A DNA stretch of 64,000 nt from Anaerolineae bacterium (GTDB lineage: Bacteria; Chloroflexota; Anaerolineae; 4572-78; J111): the NCBI GenBank assembly GCA_023151115.1, contig JAKLJP010000010.1, forward strand, positions 1 through 64,000, read 5' to 3'. Below the pieces are notes generated by a model, which had not been told where the DNA came from, searched no databases, and worked only from the letters and a program-made list of their open reading frames with translations. The position numbers and the translations under genes are program-made. Numbering within the stretch: the stretch's first letter is position 1; every line of letters starts with the position of its first letter. Positions 17,925 to 26,610 of the stretch are shown piece after piece.

Positions 17925-18905
17925 CTAAGCAGCTAAGGCCGGACGTTCCTCCGGGGGAGTTTGGGGCTGTTCTTTCTGATGACTGGTAGTTATAGGCCAT
18001 TTAAGCATCATAAACAACCTCAGGGCCAGGTGGTCCAGCCAAAAAGCGAGGCGCAGCCACCAGATAGAAGGGGCACGATAAAAGGCTATATAAACCAGAG
18101 TGCGCCTTATAATCGACTCTCTGATGCGCTCATATTTTTCCTGATCATTATTATAGCGTGCATGGAGTAGACGGGTGGCGTCACGCCAGGCGTTACTTCT
18201 TTCCTGCCTTATCGTCTGGAAAATAATATGTTCATCAAAGAATAGGGCCGCACCGTCTAACAGGATTAAGAGCCAATTATATCTCAGGCTAATTTGTCTT
18301 TGAATCTCATTAAAACGCCCGCCCATCAATTCGTTGATTCTGTCAAAATCGTCAGCATTGGCCTGAGAAGGTTCATTCATCAACGTATCGGCAATAGCCA
18401 GCGGCAAATCATGGACAATATGGGCAATCATCGGCAAGATGAGGGCCTGTAATACAGAAACCCTGGGCGGAGACGCAGTTTCACCGGCCCCGATTGCATC
18501 GAAAACAGCTTTCCAAACCTGGGGCACATCCTTCCAAATCACTGCCGGGTCATTATTCGCCTGATCACCAGACGCAGCACTCATCTTAGCGTTATCATAA
18601 GCCTGACAAGCATCAAGGTAACACTTGGCAAATTTCTTGTCCAAATCAGTTAACGCGATAGGATCCTTGAAATCGCCCTGCCCCAGGTCTTTGGCAACGA
18701 TTACGGTCATTCTTTCATACTTGTAAGTAAAGACAGCGCGCATGTCTTTGGCCCGTTCATATTTTTCTCGTTCAATCTGTAGATTATGCGCTACTTCATT
18801 AACCTTACGCTCTTTAGCCATCAATCGGCTCTCTGACACATCATTGCCAAAATAGTTTCTGGCTTTTGAGACGGCGCCCTTAACCATTTCCTGCATGGTG
18901 GACAT
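17925..18905 (-). CDS. DUF5995-like hypothetical protein
   Basis: The central part (LQALILPMIAHIVHDLPLAI, DDFDRINELMGGRFNEIQRQ) resembles the DUF5995 family, whose conserved core includes an H..DLPLA stretch. The first 100 residues are charged and helical. A hydrophobic segment near 205-225 and another near 270-300 may touch the membrane. An AAGGAGG ribosome-binding site precedes ATG 18905. Function is unknown. It lies between two ATPase genes on the other strand. Confidence 0.6.
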   Translation of the reverse strand: MSTMQEMVKGAVSKARNYFGNDVSESRLMAKERKVNEVAHNLQIEREKYERAKDMRAVFTYKYERMTVIVAKDLGQGDFKDPIALTDLDKKFAKCYLDACQAYDNAKMSAASGDQANNDPAVIWKDVPQVWKAVFDAIGAGETASPPRVSVLQALILPMIAHIVHDLPLAIADTLMNEPSQANADDFDRINELMGGRFNEIQRQISLRYNWLLILLDGAALFFDEHIIFQTIRQERSNAWRDATRLLHARYNNDQEKYERIRESIIRRTLVYIAFYRAPSIWWLRLAFWLDHLALRLFMMLKWPITTSHQKEQPQTPPEERPALAA

Positions 18906-19005
18906 ACGGCATCCCTCCTTATCTGTATGTCAAGCGGCCATTCTAACAAAATTCTAACTTTATTAAAAGAGTATCTCATAACTGATTTCTTTTTTCAATA
19001 GGAAA

Positions 19006-21741
19006 ATGATAGGGTTAAAACCTGGTTGGAGCAACAGCTATACCCATTCGCCCGAACTGCATGCTAACCCCATTTTGGGTAGTTTGCAGTTGTTCTGCTG
19101 GCTCTTTTTTCACCCGACGGCCTGGCGAAATTATCTGGCTCGAATTGACCCGGCCTTATCCCCCAACTTTGCTGTAACCGATTTGCGCCGGAGCCACTGG
19201 CGCAATACCCAAATGCGCTGGCTGCTGGTCATCGGCTATGGGATTTTGCCCGGCCTCGCCGGTTTATTTTCCGCTTTCGTGTTGTGGCTCATGGGGCTGC
19301 CGGGTCAAAGTCTGGTTTTAGGGGGATGCGCCGCTTTAGCGTTGGGGATGGGGGTGAGTGTAACCGGCAGTATTATTATCGGTACGGCGGCCAGCATCAC
19401 CCTGGGGCCGGTGGCTGGTTTATTCAGCGGCCTGATGATTGGGCTTGGCCCGGCCAGCGGTTGGGTGATTATCAACAGTTCCGAACTTGAGGTCACAGTC
19501 CGGGCGCTGGCTTCCGGGGGCGTATTTGGCCTGGGCGGCGGCACGGTGGGCTATATCGCCAGCGGCGCGGCGGGTAAAGACTCGACCCATTCTTTGGGTA
19601 GGCAGTTTGCCGGCGCTGTCATTTCTGTTTTATTTGGCGGGGTTATTCTTTTTACCGCCCGATACAACCTGCCGCTTATCGAAAGGAATACTACGGCGGC
19701 TGGCCTGATGATAGGGACGACGGTGGGACTGGTTGTTTCCTGGCGACGAGGACCCCTCGCCGGGTTAGTGGTTATCCTGTTGGTGTTTCTGGGTTTTGCC
19801 TCAGCCATCGCCGCCGGTGGTGGTACCGCTTTGGAAATAGTTTTGTTTGTAACATTGATCGTTTTGCCCTACCTCTTGGGCGAGCAAATCGCCGGTCCCT
19901 GGGTGGGCGCTGTCGCCAGCGCCCTCGGCGGCGGGGGGGGCTGGATTGCTGCTATTATCGCGGTTGGTCACATCCCCCGCTGGTCAACATTGGCTTTGAG
20001 TGTACTGACTATTCTGCTGGGGTTAACCCTACCCTGGTGGCGGTTTTTCTTGCTCTATCCCTTCCTGACCGTTTGGAACGCCTGGCTCGGCCATCTCGAT
20101 AAAAATCGGCCAAATCGCCGGCCCAGCCTGCTGCGCTGGCATTCAGCCTTCTGGGACGAACACCAACCGCTCCGGCTGCTGGGGCTAGACAAACATTTGC
20201 TGCGGGTCATCGAACATAACCCCGTTGAAGGCCAGCTTGCCAGCGAATTTCTTAGCGCCAGCCGCCAGCGTTGGGCGGCGCAAGCGGCTCAAATTGAATT
20301 GGAAGCGCGTTGGCTAGAAAGCTGCACCGAGGTTCCCGTGATTGGCAGCGTGCATCGCAGCTTGAGCGCCGGCGAGTTGGCCGGCCCGGCCAGCGCCCTT
20401 TTGCGCAGTTTTAGCCGCCTGAGCCAGGATGTGTTGGCGGCGCTGCGCCAGGAGAGCAGCTACAACCAGCGGCTGGCCCTCAGCACCGTCGAGGACCGCC
20501 TGGATGCCTTGCTGCGCGAACTGACCCGCAGCAGCGAACCTTACGCCCTCCGTTTTCGGCCCATTGCCACCCAATGGCGGCAAATCATTGCCGTCTATAT
20601 CCGCCAGTTGGAGGAAGTGGTTGAAACCCGTCAGGAGATTGATAACCCTTATGTGATTGGGTTGCCCCTGACCGAACAGCAGGAAATCTTTGTGGGCCGC
20701 ACCGGCATCAGCACCCGCATCGAGCAACTGCTGCTGGGCCGGCGCAGCCCGCCCCTGCTGCTCTACGGTCAGCGGCGCATGGGCAAAACCTCGCTGCTCA
20801 ACAACCTGGGGCGGCTGTTGCCAACCACCATTATTCCCCTTTTTGTTGACCTGCAAGGGCCGGCCTCACAAGCCACAGACCATGCCGGCTTTTTGTATAA
20901 TCTCGCGCGCGGCATGATTACGTCAGCCCAGCGGCAGCGCAACCTGACCTTGCCGCCGCTCAACCGTGAGGCTTTGAGCGCCGACCCTTTTACCGGCTTC
21001 GACGAATGGCTGGATCAAGTAGAAGCCGAGTTAGGTCAAAATACGGCCCTCTTGGCCCTCGATGAGTTTGAAGCGTTGGAGATTCCCCTGGTTGAAGGCC
21101 GCTTCAGCGAGGCGGCCGTGCTGGGCATGTTCCGTCACCTCATCCAGCATCGCCCCCGCTTCAAAGTGCTCCTAACCGGCTCACATGCCCTGGACGAATT
21201 TGAGCGTTGGGCCAGTTATCTGATCAATGTTCAGATGATCCACATTAGCTACCTGACCGAAGCCGAAGCCCGCCAGTTAATCGAGCGGCCGGTTAAGAAC
21301 TTCCCTTTGCGGTATGAACCGGAAGCCAGCCGGCGCGTCTTTGCCCTCACCCGCGGTCATCCGGCCTTGACCCAACTGCTCTGCGCCGAGATTGTCGCCC
21401 TCAAAAATGAGCAGGAACCCTCGGCGCGCCGCCACGCCTGCCTGGCCGAGGTAGAAGCGGCGCTGCCTCGCGCTTTAAGCCACGGTAACTTTTTCTTTGC
21501 CGACATCGAGCGCAACCAGGTAACGCCGGAGGGCGCCGCCTTGCTGCGTTTCATTGCCAACCACGGCGAAGGCGCGGTGGTGAGCCGGGAAAGCCTGGCC
21601 CGCCAGCTTCCTTCTCCGGCCGACTTGAGTCAAACCCTGGCCCTGCTGACCCAACGTGAACTGCTTGAAGCCATAGAAGGGGGGTATCGCTTTCAAGTCG
21701 AGATGATCCGCCGCTGGTTCAGTTGGGGTTTTGAATTTTAG
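19006..21741 (+). CDS. Polytopic membrane protein with C-terminal STAND/AAA ATPase
   Basis: The first 370 residues hold about ten hydrophobic, Gly-rich helices. A helical linker follows (about 380-550), then an ATPase with FVGRTGIS, P-loop GQRRMGKTSLL (about 588-598) and Walker B LLALDEFE (about 682-689), and a winged-helix-like end (about 830-911). The order membrane domain, linker, ATPase is typical of Chloroflexota STAND-like proteins of unknown function. It shares the FGR-x-GKTSLL layout with the ATPase at 16658-17857, so the two are distant paralogues. AGGA precedes ATG 19006. Confidence 0.75.
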   Translation: MIGLKPGWSNSYTHSPELHANPILGSLQLFCWLFFHPTAWRNYLARIDPALSPNFAVTDLRRSHWRNTQMRWLLVIGYGILPGLAGLFSAFVLWLMGLPGQSLVLGGCAALALGMGVSVTGSIIIGTAASITLGPVAGLFSGLMIGLGPASGWVIINSSELEVTVRALASGGVFGLGGGTVGYIASGAAGKDSTHSLGRQFAGAVISVLFGGVILFTARYNLPLIERNTTAAGLMIGTTVGLVVSWRRGPLAGLVVILLVFLGFASAIAAGGGTALEIVLFVTLIVLPYLLGEQIAGPWVGAVASALGGGGGWIAAIIAVGHIPRWSTLALSVLTILLGLTLPWWRFFLLYPFLTVWNAWLGHLDKNRPNRRPSLLRWHSAFWDEHQPLRLLGLDKHLLRVIEHNPVEGQLASEFLSASRQRWAAQAAQIELEARWLESCTEVPVIGSVHRSLSAGELAGPASALLRSFSRLSQDVLAALRQESSYNQRLALSTVEDRLDALLRELTRSSEPYALRFRPIATQWRQIIAVYIRQLEEVVETRQEIDNPYVIGLPLTEQQEIFVGRTGISTRIEQLLLGRRSPPLLLYGQRRMGKTSLLNNLGRLLPTTIIPLFVDLQGPASQATDHAGFLYNLARGMITSAQRQRNLTLPPLNREALSADPFTGFDEWLDQVEAELGQNTALLALDEFEALEIPLVEGRFSEAAVLGMFRHLIQHRPRFKVLLTGSHALDEFERWASYLINVQMIHISYLTEAEARQLIERPVKNFPLRYEPEASRRVFALTRGHPALTQLLCAEIVALKNEQEPSARRHACLAEVEAALPRALSHGNFFFADIERNQVTPEGAALLRFIANHGEGAVVSRESLARQLPSPADLSQTLALLTQRELLEAIEGGYRFQVEMIRRWFSWGFEF

Positions 21742-21766
21742 TTGCCGGTCAAACTTTAATTTATGA

Positions 21767-21801
21767 TAAAAAAACAGGTCACGTTTACAACGTGACCTGT
21801 T
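21767..21801 (-). terminator. Intrinsic terminator of higBA
   Basis: A perfect 13-bp stem AACAGGTCACGTT/AACGTGACCTGTT with a 3-nt loop. On the minus strand it is followed by a run of T, so it terminates transcripts coming from higA; on the plus strand it can also trim the ATPase mRNA. Confidence 0.85.
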
Positions 21802-21804
21802 GAA

Positions 21805-21856
21805 GTAGGACGGCATCCCTATGCCGTCCGCTGACGCATGGGGATGCGTCAGCTAC
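21805..21856. repeat. Three-way-junction repeat element
   Basis: Two adjacent hairpins, GACGGCAT-ccct-ATGCCGTC and CTGACGCAT-gggg-ATGCGTCAG, are closed by an outer GTAG/CTAC stem. The same layout with different sequence occurs at 43699-43756. Confidence 0.6.
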
Positions 21857-21899
21857 GGAAATTTTGAAATGCGTTGGGTATACTGCAGTGTATTAAAAA

Positions 21900-22217
21900 T
21901 TAAATCATCAGCGCCTCTTCATCCGGCTGGTAAAGAGGCTCGATTTTCTGCCAATCTACCGATTTTTGGGCGCTCTGCCACAAATCGTAGTTGCGCTGGA
22001 GGTTAAGCCATAGCCCCGGTGTAGTGCTGAACGCCTGACTCAGCCGTAAGGCCATATCCGGCGTCACCGACTTACGCTCGTTGACGATAGCCGAAATGGC
22101 CTTACGCGATACACCTAACCTCTCAGCCAGTTGAGTGATAGATAAATCAAGTGGCTCCAGGTAGAGGTTTTTTAATATTTCTCCCGGATGAGTTGGCGGT
22201 CTATTAACAATATACAT
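21900..22217 (-). CDS. higA: HigA-type antitoxin
   Basis: A 105-residue XRE protein with the HigA opening PPTHPGEILKNLYLEPL and the HTH ITQLAERLGVSRKAISAIVNE (about 28-50), followed by MALRLSQAF and PGLWLNLQRNYDLW typical of the family. It neutralises HigB and should repress the operon. The gene follows higB by 57 bp, the toxin-first order characteristic of higBA. Confidence 0.93.
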   Translation of the reverse strand: MYIVNRPPTHPGEILKNLYLEPLDLSITQLAERLGVSRKAISAIVNERKSVTPDMALRLSQAFSTTPGLWLNLQRNYDLWQSAQKSVDWQKIEPLYQPDEEALMI

Positions 22218-22274
22218 AATTATATTCCAGTGTCCTCAAATGGCTGGTAGGGATAGCTCCCTACCAGCATTCGA

Positions 22275-22553
22275 TCAATGATAATCTACATAGTTAACCT
22301 GGCGAGCCTCGCCGTTCTCAAAGATAAAAGTTAAGCGCCAGTTCTTCTTTACTTTCACAGCCCATACGCCATCCTGCTTTGGTTCGAGTAGATGTAAATC
22401 AGAACCGGGAAAGTTCATATCTTTAATATGTTCAGCCGCATTTAGTAAGTCCAGAATGTGTCTTAATCGCTGGGCATGATCGGGCAGGATGCCTTTCTTA
22501 GTACCAGTTTCGAAGAAGTCCCTCAGTCCCTTGTGGCTGAAGGAGGTAATCAT
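22275..22553 (-). CDS. higB: HigB/RelE-family toxin
   Basis: A 92-residue RelE-superfamily mRNA interferase. MITSFSHKGLRDFFETG at the start, then AQRLRHILDLLNAAEHIKDM and the closing WRLTFIFENGEARQVNYVDYH match HigB proteins, including the basic KVKKNWRLTF segment near the active site. It cleaves translated mRNA on the ribosome. An AGGAGTG ribosome-binding site precedes ATG 22553. It is the first gene of the operon. Confidence 0.92.
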   Translation of the reverse strand: MITSFSHKGLRDFFETGTKKGILPDHAQRLRHILDLLNAAEHIKDMNFPGSDLHLLEPKQDGVWAVKVKKNWRLTFIFENGEARQVNYVDYH

Positions 22554-22647
22554 ACAGTCACTCCTACCGAAGAAGGTCTACGAGGGTTCATATCCACCTC
22601 CTGGTGTTATAAAAATTTGTAAAGATCGAATTGATCAACTCGCATAT

Positions 22648-22676
22648 ATTGTAACCCCGAAGGTTACATTTGTCAA
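22648..22676 (-). promoter_or_regulatory. higBA promoter with operator in the spacer
   Basis: On the minus strand TTGACA (22671-22676), a 17-bp spacer and TACAAT (22648-22653). The spacer holds most of a dyad, GTAACC with GGTTAC (22651-22667), so bound HigA would block RNA polymerase. Confidence 0.85.
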
Positions 22677-22691
22677 GAGGTAAAAAGCTCC

Positions 22692-22708
22692 GTAACCCTT
22701 AGGGTTAC
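22692..22708. promoter_or_regulatory. Second HigA operator copy
   Basis: GTAACCCTTAGGGTTAC repeats the dyad found in the promoter spacer, with 41 bp (about four helical turns) between the starts of the two sites. This supports cooperative binding. Confidence 0.7.
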
Positions 22709-22729
22709 GTGCTGGCAAAAGTAGGGGGG

Positions 22730-24298
22730 CTAACTGCCGCCCAACAAGTACCGGAAAATTAGACCATGGATGACCTGCTCTACCGGTGCTTTGTCGTCGG
22801 TGAAGACCAGGTCTTGCGGAGGGAGTTCCCAGAGGCGGGTGTTGAGCGAACGGTCGGCGACCACGCGCAGCAGCGGGTGTTGAAGTTGGGCCACATTCTG
22901 GGCAAAGTTGTCAATTTTGGTCGGCTGCTTGGTGGCGATGACCAGGCTGTTGCCCAGCGAACTGCCGTAATCGGGCATGTCCATCACATAAACGTTGGGA
23001 AAGACAGCCCGCATCGTCCCGCCTAAGGCCTCAACCAGGCTGTAATCGGTGCTGGTGCGCCCGGCGTTGATGGCGACTACCCCATCCTCGTTGAGATGGT
23101 CGTAAATCTCCTGAAAAAATTCGCGGGTGGTCAGGTGGAAGGGGATGTAGGGCGGGCGGTAGGCGTCTACGGCGATGACATCGTAAGTGTGGGCGGTGTT
23201 GGCTAAAAAGTAGCGCCCATCCTGAGCGTGGACAGTCAGGTTCGGCTCGGTCATGTCGAACCAGTCACGCCCGACCTCGATGATGCCGGGGTCAATTTCC
23301 ACGCCTTCAATCGGAATCGGCCCATAGATGCCGCTGTAGGCTTTGGAAATGGTTCCGGCCGCAGAGCCGATAACCAAAACCCGCTCCACCTGGCGCTCGG
23401 TGTAGGGCGGATTGTTGAAATAGGGGATAATCAAAAAGTAATCCCAGACCCCATCCACCAGCGGATAATCAAAATAAGTGGGATTGTAGACCGAGTGAAT
23501 CCCCTGGCCCTCGTTGAGCTGCAAGCCGCGCCACCAGCCGCCCTGACCGTCGCTTTGCTGCACCACTTGGATGTAGTTGTAGCTCGACTCGGTTTCGTAG
23601 ACCAGGCCGGGGCTGGCTTTGATCGGGCCGGCGGGCCACCAGAGGTTCAGGCCGACCAACCCGACCAACATCGGCGCGTAGACCCAGGCTCGGCGGGGGT
23701 GGGTCAGGAAGAGTCCGCCCAGGCTGACCGCCAGCAGAATCACAGCAAAAGTAAAAAAGGTCAATCGTGTGCCGATAGTTGGAATCAGCAGCAGCACCGG
23801 CAGAAACGTCCCCACCAGGCTGCCCAGAGTGCTCAGGGCGTAAATCGAGCCGGCCGTGTTGCCGCCGTGCTGCACATCTCGCAGGGCCAGGCGAATGGCA
23901 AAGGGAGAGACGGTACCCAGCAAGGTGATCGGCAGACTGAAGAGAATCAGCACGCCCGTCAATGATCCCAATAGAACGCCGACATTGTAATCGGCAAAAC
24001 CCTCTACCGAGAAGCGCAGCACCGGCCCGGCGATGAACGGGACCAGCCCGACCAAAAAAGCGCCCCAGGCCGTAATTTGAAACAAGGTGCTCTCGCGCGG
24101 GTCTCGATCCGCCCAACGCCCGCCGATCATATAACCCGCCGTCAAATAGAGCAGCATCAGGCCGATAATCGCCGCCCAAATGACCAGCGAATTGCCAAAA
24201 AAGGGGTCAATCAAGCGGCTGGCCGATAACTCCACGCCCAGCGTGGTCATGCCGGAGACAAAGACGGTCAGGAGGAGATAGCCTCTGTGTTTTTGCAA
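22730..24298 (-). CDS. Spermidine-synthase-like protein with N-terminal membrane domain
   Basis: The first 215 residues form about six to seven transmembrane helices (GMTTLGVELSASRLIDPFFG at the start is typical of this group). The C-terminal 270 residues are a Rossmann methyltransferase-like domain with RVLVIGSAAGTISKAY, EGVEIDPGIIEVGR and YDVIAVDAY. Members are annotated as fused MFS/spermidine synthase, but few have a proven aminopropyl transfer activity. The RNA ligase gene stops 12 bp beyond its ATG side, so the two are probably one transcript. Confidence 0.82.
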   Translation of the reverse strand: MQKHRGYLLLTVFVSGMTTLGVELSASRLIDPFFGNSLVIWAAIIGLMLLYLTAGYMIGGRWADRDPRESTLFQITAWGAFLVGLVPFIAGPVLRFSVEGFADYNVGVLLGSLTGVLILFSLPITLLGTVSPFAIRLALRDVQHGGNTAGSIYALSTLGSLVGTFLPVLLLIPTIGTRLTFFTFAVILLAVSLGGLFLTHPRRAWVYAPMLVGLVGLNLWWPAGPIKASPGLVYETESSYNYIQVVQQSDGQGGWWRGLQLNEGQGIHSVYNPTYFDYPLVDGVWDYFLIIPYFNNPPYTERQVERVLVIGSAAGTISKAYSGIYGPIPIEGVEIDPGIIEVGRDWFDMTEPNLTVHAQDGRYFLANTAHTYDVIAVDAYRPPYIPFHLTTREFFQEIYDHLNEDGVVAINAGRTSTDYSLVEALGGTMRAVFPNVYVMDMPDYGSSLGNSLVIATKQPTKIDNFAQNVAQLQHPLLRVVADRSLNTRLWELPPQDLVFTDDKAPVEQVIHGLIFRYLLGGS

Positions 24299-24309
24299 AA
24301 GTTTACTCC

Positions 24310-25059
24310 TTAGGCGGGCAAGGCAGGTTCAGGATACCAGTTCCAGACAGGTTCTTGGCCGGAAATTTCAGGTAAATAAAGCCCATCTACCTTGTCAGGA
24401 CGGACATATTTTACCAAAAAATCAACAGTTCGTTTTCGGTCGCCTTTTTTGCCGGTAGGGACATCCCGTTCAACCCGCCAGATAGCCCCCTCGGCCGGGT
24501 CTACAGCGCCGTGAAAGCCGTAAACGTTAAGGCGCTTCATGGCTTCTTCAACGCTGAGCGCGCTCCCTCGGTGCAATAAGGCAGGCGTCACAAAACCGGC
24601 CACGGCCACACGTTGGATAAATTCATCATAGGGGGTGCGTTCATCTGCCATCATCAAATCAAAGGCCACAAATGGCTCATGCTGAAGCCGGTAACGTGTC
24701 CCGTGCGCCTGCATTAACCATTCGCCAACCAGACGTTCTCCTTCACGCAGTACAGCCAGAAAACGCTCGTAATTGGCGTAGACCCAGTTGCTAAAATGAC
24801 GATGCTGCTCATAAGAAGATGACGCAGCTAAATAACCGGCCCGGCCCAGGGGATAAAGGGTCTCACCTATTCTGGCTACCCCCACGTTTGAACCATCGAG
24901 TTTCTCTTGAACAAAGACTTCATCATTTTTATCACGTGTCTTTATGGTGGCTATGCGCGCCTGTCCTTCCTGGCACTTGTGGTCGCCCGGCCCGCGCCTG
25001 CTTCCGGGTAGATGCGGAATATGCCCATAATTTTTTCTTCCCAGCGGTTTATCTATCAT
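24310..25059 (-). CDS. ATP-dependent RNA ligase family protein
   Basis: Nucleotidyltransferase motifs are in order: motif I EKLDGSNVG with the adenylated Lys at 53, motif III FVAFDLMM (about 128-135), motif IV EGAIWRVE (about 194-201) and motif V VKYVRP (about 220-225). At 249 residues it is a small core ligase without an added C-terminal domain. Such proteins seal nicks in RNA, for example in damaged tRNA. It probably heads the transcript with the spermidine-synthase-like gene. The ribosome-binding site is weak. Confidence 0.8.
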   Translation of the reverse strand: MIDKPLGRKNYGHIPHLPGSRRGPGDHKCQEGQARIATIKTRDKNDEVFVQEKLDGSNVGVARIGETLYPLGRAGYLAASSSYEQHRHFSNWVYANYERFLAVLREGERLVGEWLMQAHGTRYRLQHEPFVAFDLMMADERTPYDEFIQRVAVAGFVTPALLHRGSALSVEEAMKRLNVYGFHGAVDPAEGAIWRVERDVPTGKKGDRKRTVDFLVKYVRPDKVDGLYLPEISGQEPVWNWYPEPALPA

Positions 25060-25329
25060 AATGTCTCGCCGGTGTTTTCATTTCGGCTTCAGATTGTTTT
25101 GTATCATCCTGGAGTGTCTTGATTTCCATAATCGTCAGTATTATAACGATGGAAAGAACGCTTGGCAATCATCCCCCAAAATAAAAAGAGATTGCCTTGA
25201 CTCTCTACCGGAGGCTTGCTTAAATTGCCGGTTTCCCTTATCATTGACATAAAGAGAAGCGCCAGGCGCACTGGCCAGGTTTGATAAGGCCGGCTTGGCC
25301 TGACCCTGGCCGGCAGGGGCATCGTTTGG

Positions 25330-25581
25330 TTATTGGCCGGGAGATCTGGGTGGAGAATTTTCCATTCCGGCCATAAGCCGGTCAAATTTTGCTTGCAGGC
25401 TGTTGAGCCTGTTTTCCAGCGTATCCACCCTGCCACGCAGTTCATAACGGTTCAGGTTGGCCACCGTTTGCAGTTCGTAGAGTTTGTCAAGGTGCTGCAA
25501 GGCGTGGCCCATGGCCATTTCAACCGTGATGTTGCCGTTGGCGTAGTCTGAGAGGATTTGTTTGGGGTCGTATGTACCCAT
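25330..25581 (-). CDS. Small hypothetical protein with coiled coil
   Basis: An 83-residue protein. Residues 5-30 look like a small helical bundle (PKQILSDYANGNITVEMAMG) and residues 30-70 a coiled coil (LDKLYELQTVANLNRYELRG, VDTLENRLNSLQAKFDRLM). It has no membrane segment. It is divergent from a small HTH gene, with an inverted repeat between them, so it may be regulated by that protein. No family recognised. Confidence 0.65.
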   Translation of the reverse strand: MGTYDPKQILSDYANGNITVEMAMGHALQHLDKLYELQTVANLNRYELRGRVDTLENRLNSLQAKFDRLMAGMENSPPRSPGQ

Positions 25582-25601
25582 TAGTTTATCTCGCTTTCCA
25601 A

Positions 25602-25631
25602 AATATTGTGAAGCAATAGCTTCACAATATT
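25602..25631. promoter_or_regulatory. Perfect 13-bp inverted repeat, probable operator of the HTH gene
   Basis: AATATTGTGAAGC-aata-GCTTCACAATATT lies between the two divergent small genes, 38 bp before the HTH start codon. This is the place and symmetry expected for a controller-protein binding site. Confidence 0.7.
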
Positions 25632-25669
25632 ACCATATTATTTGATGGGCGTCAAATTTAAAGGCGTAT

Positions 25670-25885
25670 ATGGAAAGATTTGGGGAAAAGCTACGTACTC
25701 TGCGTAATCGCCAGGGTTTAACGATGCGGCAGTTAGCAAATATGCTTGATACTAGCCATAGTTATGTTGGACAAATGGAGAGAGGGAAAAAAATCCCTAA
25801 CGTGGAAATGGTGCTAAAAATAGCCCGGCTTTTTGATGTTTCTACCGATGTCTTGATAAAAGATGAGTTGGAGTTGGAGGATTAA
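25670..25885 (+). CDS. Small XRE-family HTH protein, possible R-M controller
   Basis: A 71-residue protein consisting only of an XRE helix-turn-helix (LTMRQLANMLDTSHSYVGQM), the size of restriction-modification controller (C) proteins. It is preceded by a perfect inverted repeat and ends 4 bp inside the convergent restriction endonuclease gene. In known systems C proteins delay endonuclease expression. Here the gene is not upstream of the endonuclease but opposed to it, so control may use the divergent operator, transcriptional collision or both. A generic XRE regulator is the alternative. Confidence 0.75.
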   Translation: MERFGEKLRTLRNRQGLTMRQLANMLDTSHSYVGQMERGKKIPNVEMVLKIARLFDVSTDVLIKDELELED

Positions 25886-26610
25886 TCGCTCCACACAAAA
25901 TCATGAGGAGGCAGAGGTATTTCTTGTACTCGCCAATTGGCTTTGGCTTTCAACCGGCCAAAGGAGAGGCGTACTCGAAAGGCTTCCCCTAATGTGGGCG
26001 CATCTCGACCTGCTAACCATATTGTATCTTCAGGAGAAGGATTGTATCGGGTCTGGAGTAAGCCGTTTGGCACAGCCGCCAGGGTAATTGATTTAAGTTC
26101 CTTAGCCTTATCCACTTCGAGGTAATTGTATTTTACAAAAATAGTGGTGGTAATGTAGCTGACATCTCGGACTGTCAAAATTTTAGGGAGAGTACCTTCA
26201 ACTTCAACACTTTGAGTGGCCCTAACTTGGCGGATGGTCATTGAGAACTGAGAAGTTTGTAGGGTGGCCGTTCTCTGGCCTTCTATTTTTTCAGCTTTAG
26301 AGTCTACAAATAGTGCCTGCCTGATGGCGTAGTCGGGATGAAATAAGTAAGTGGCGCGTTTATAGTCAATTTTCCCGAATAGCCGCTGGTCAATTCTGGC
26401 CATACCCATTCGGTCCAGCGCCTCTCGGGTGATATCTTCGCCTATATCGGCCACCAAATCACTTTCGGCCCGAAATATTTCAACAGCGACACCTCTATAA
26501 TCATAAATGGCTTGCGCCACCAGCCGGAGCGAAATTTTTTCAATCTCTTCTAGCCGATCAAGATCGTCCGTGAGTTGACTCGGATCCAGTAGCATATTTC
26601 CCATTTCCAT
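25882..26610 (-). CDS. SfiI-family type II restriction endonuclease
   Basis: The sequence has the SfiI-family core: EIFRAESDLVADIGEDIT, ALFVDSKAEK, SYITTTIFVKYNY, PNGLLQTRYNPSPEDTIW and AGRDAPTLGEAFRVRLSF. D-S-K in VDSKAE, plus an Asp 21 residues earlier (KIDYK), reproduces the spacing I recall for the SfiI active site (D79, D100, K102). SfiI cuts GGCCNNNNNGGCC as a tetramer; this enzyme probably recognises the same or a related interrupted palindrome. The start overlaps the end of the methyltransferase gene by about 53 bp. Several in-frame ATGs (26610, 26604, 26595) are possible. Confidence 0.83.
   Translation of the reverse strand: MEMGNMLLDPSQLTDDLDRLEEIEKISLRLVAQAIYDYRGVAVEIFRAESDLVADIGEDITREALDRMGMARIDQRLFGKIDYKRATYLFHPDYAIRQALFVDSKAEKIEGQRTATLQTSQFSMTIRQVRATQSVEVEGTLPKILTVRDVSYITTTIFVKYNYLEVDKAKELKSITLAAVPNGLLQTRYNPSPEDTIWLAGRDAPTLGEAFRVRLSFGRLKAKANWRVQEIPLPPHDFVWSD

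Noticed and set aside
22651..22708. GTAACC dyads as a riboswitch or terminator
   Set aside because: They sit inside and upstream of the promoter, not in the transcript, so they are operators.
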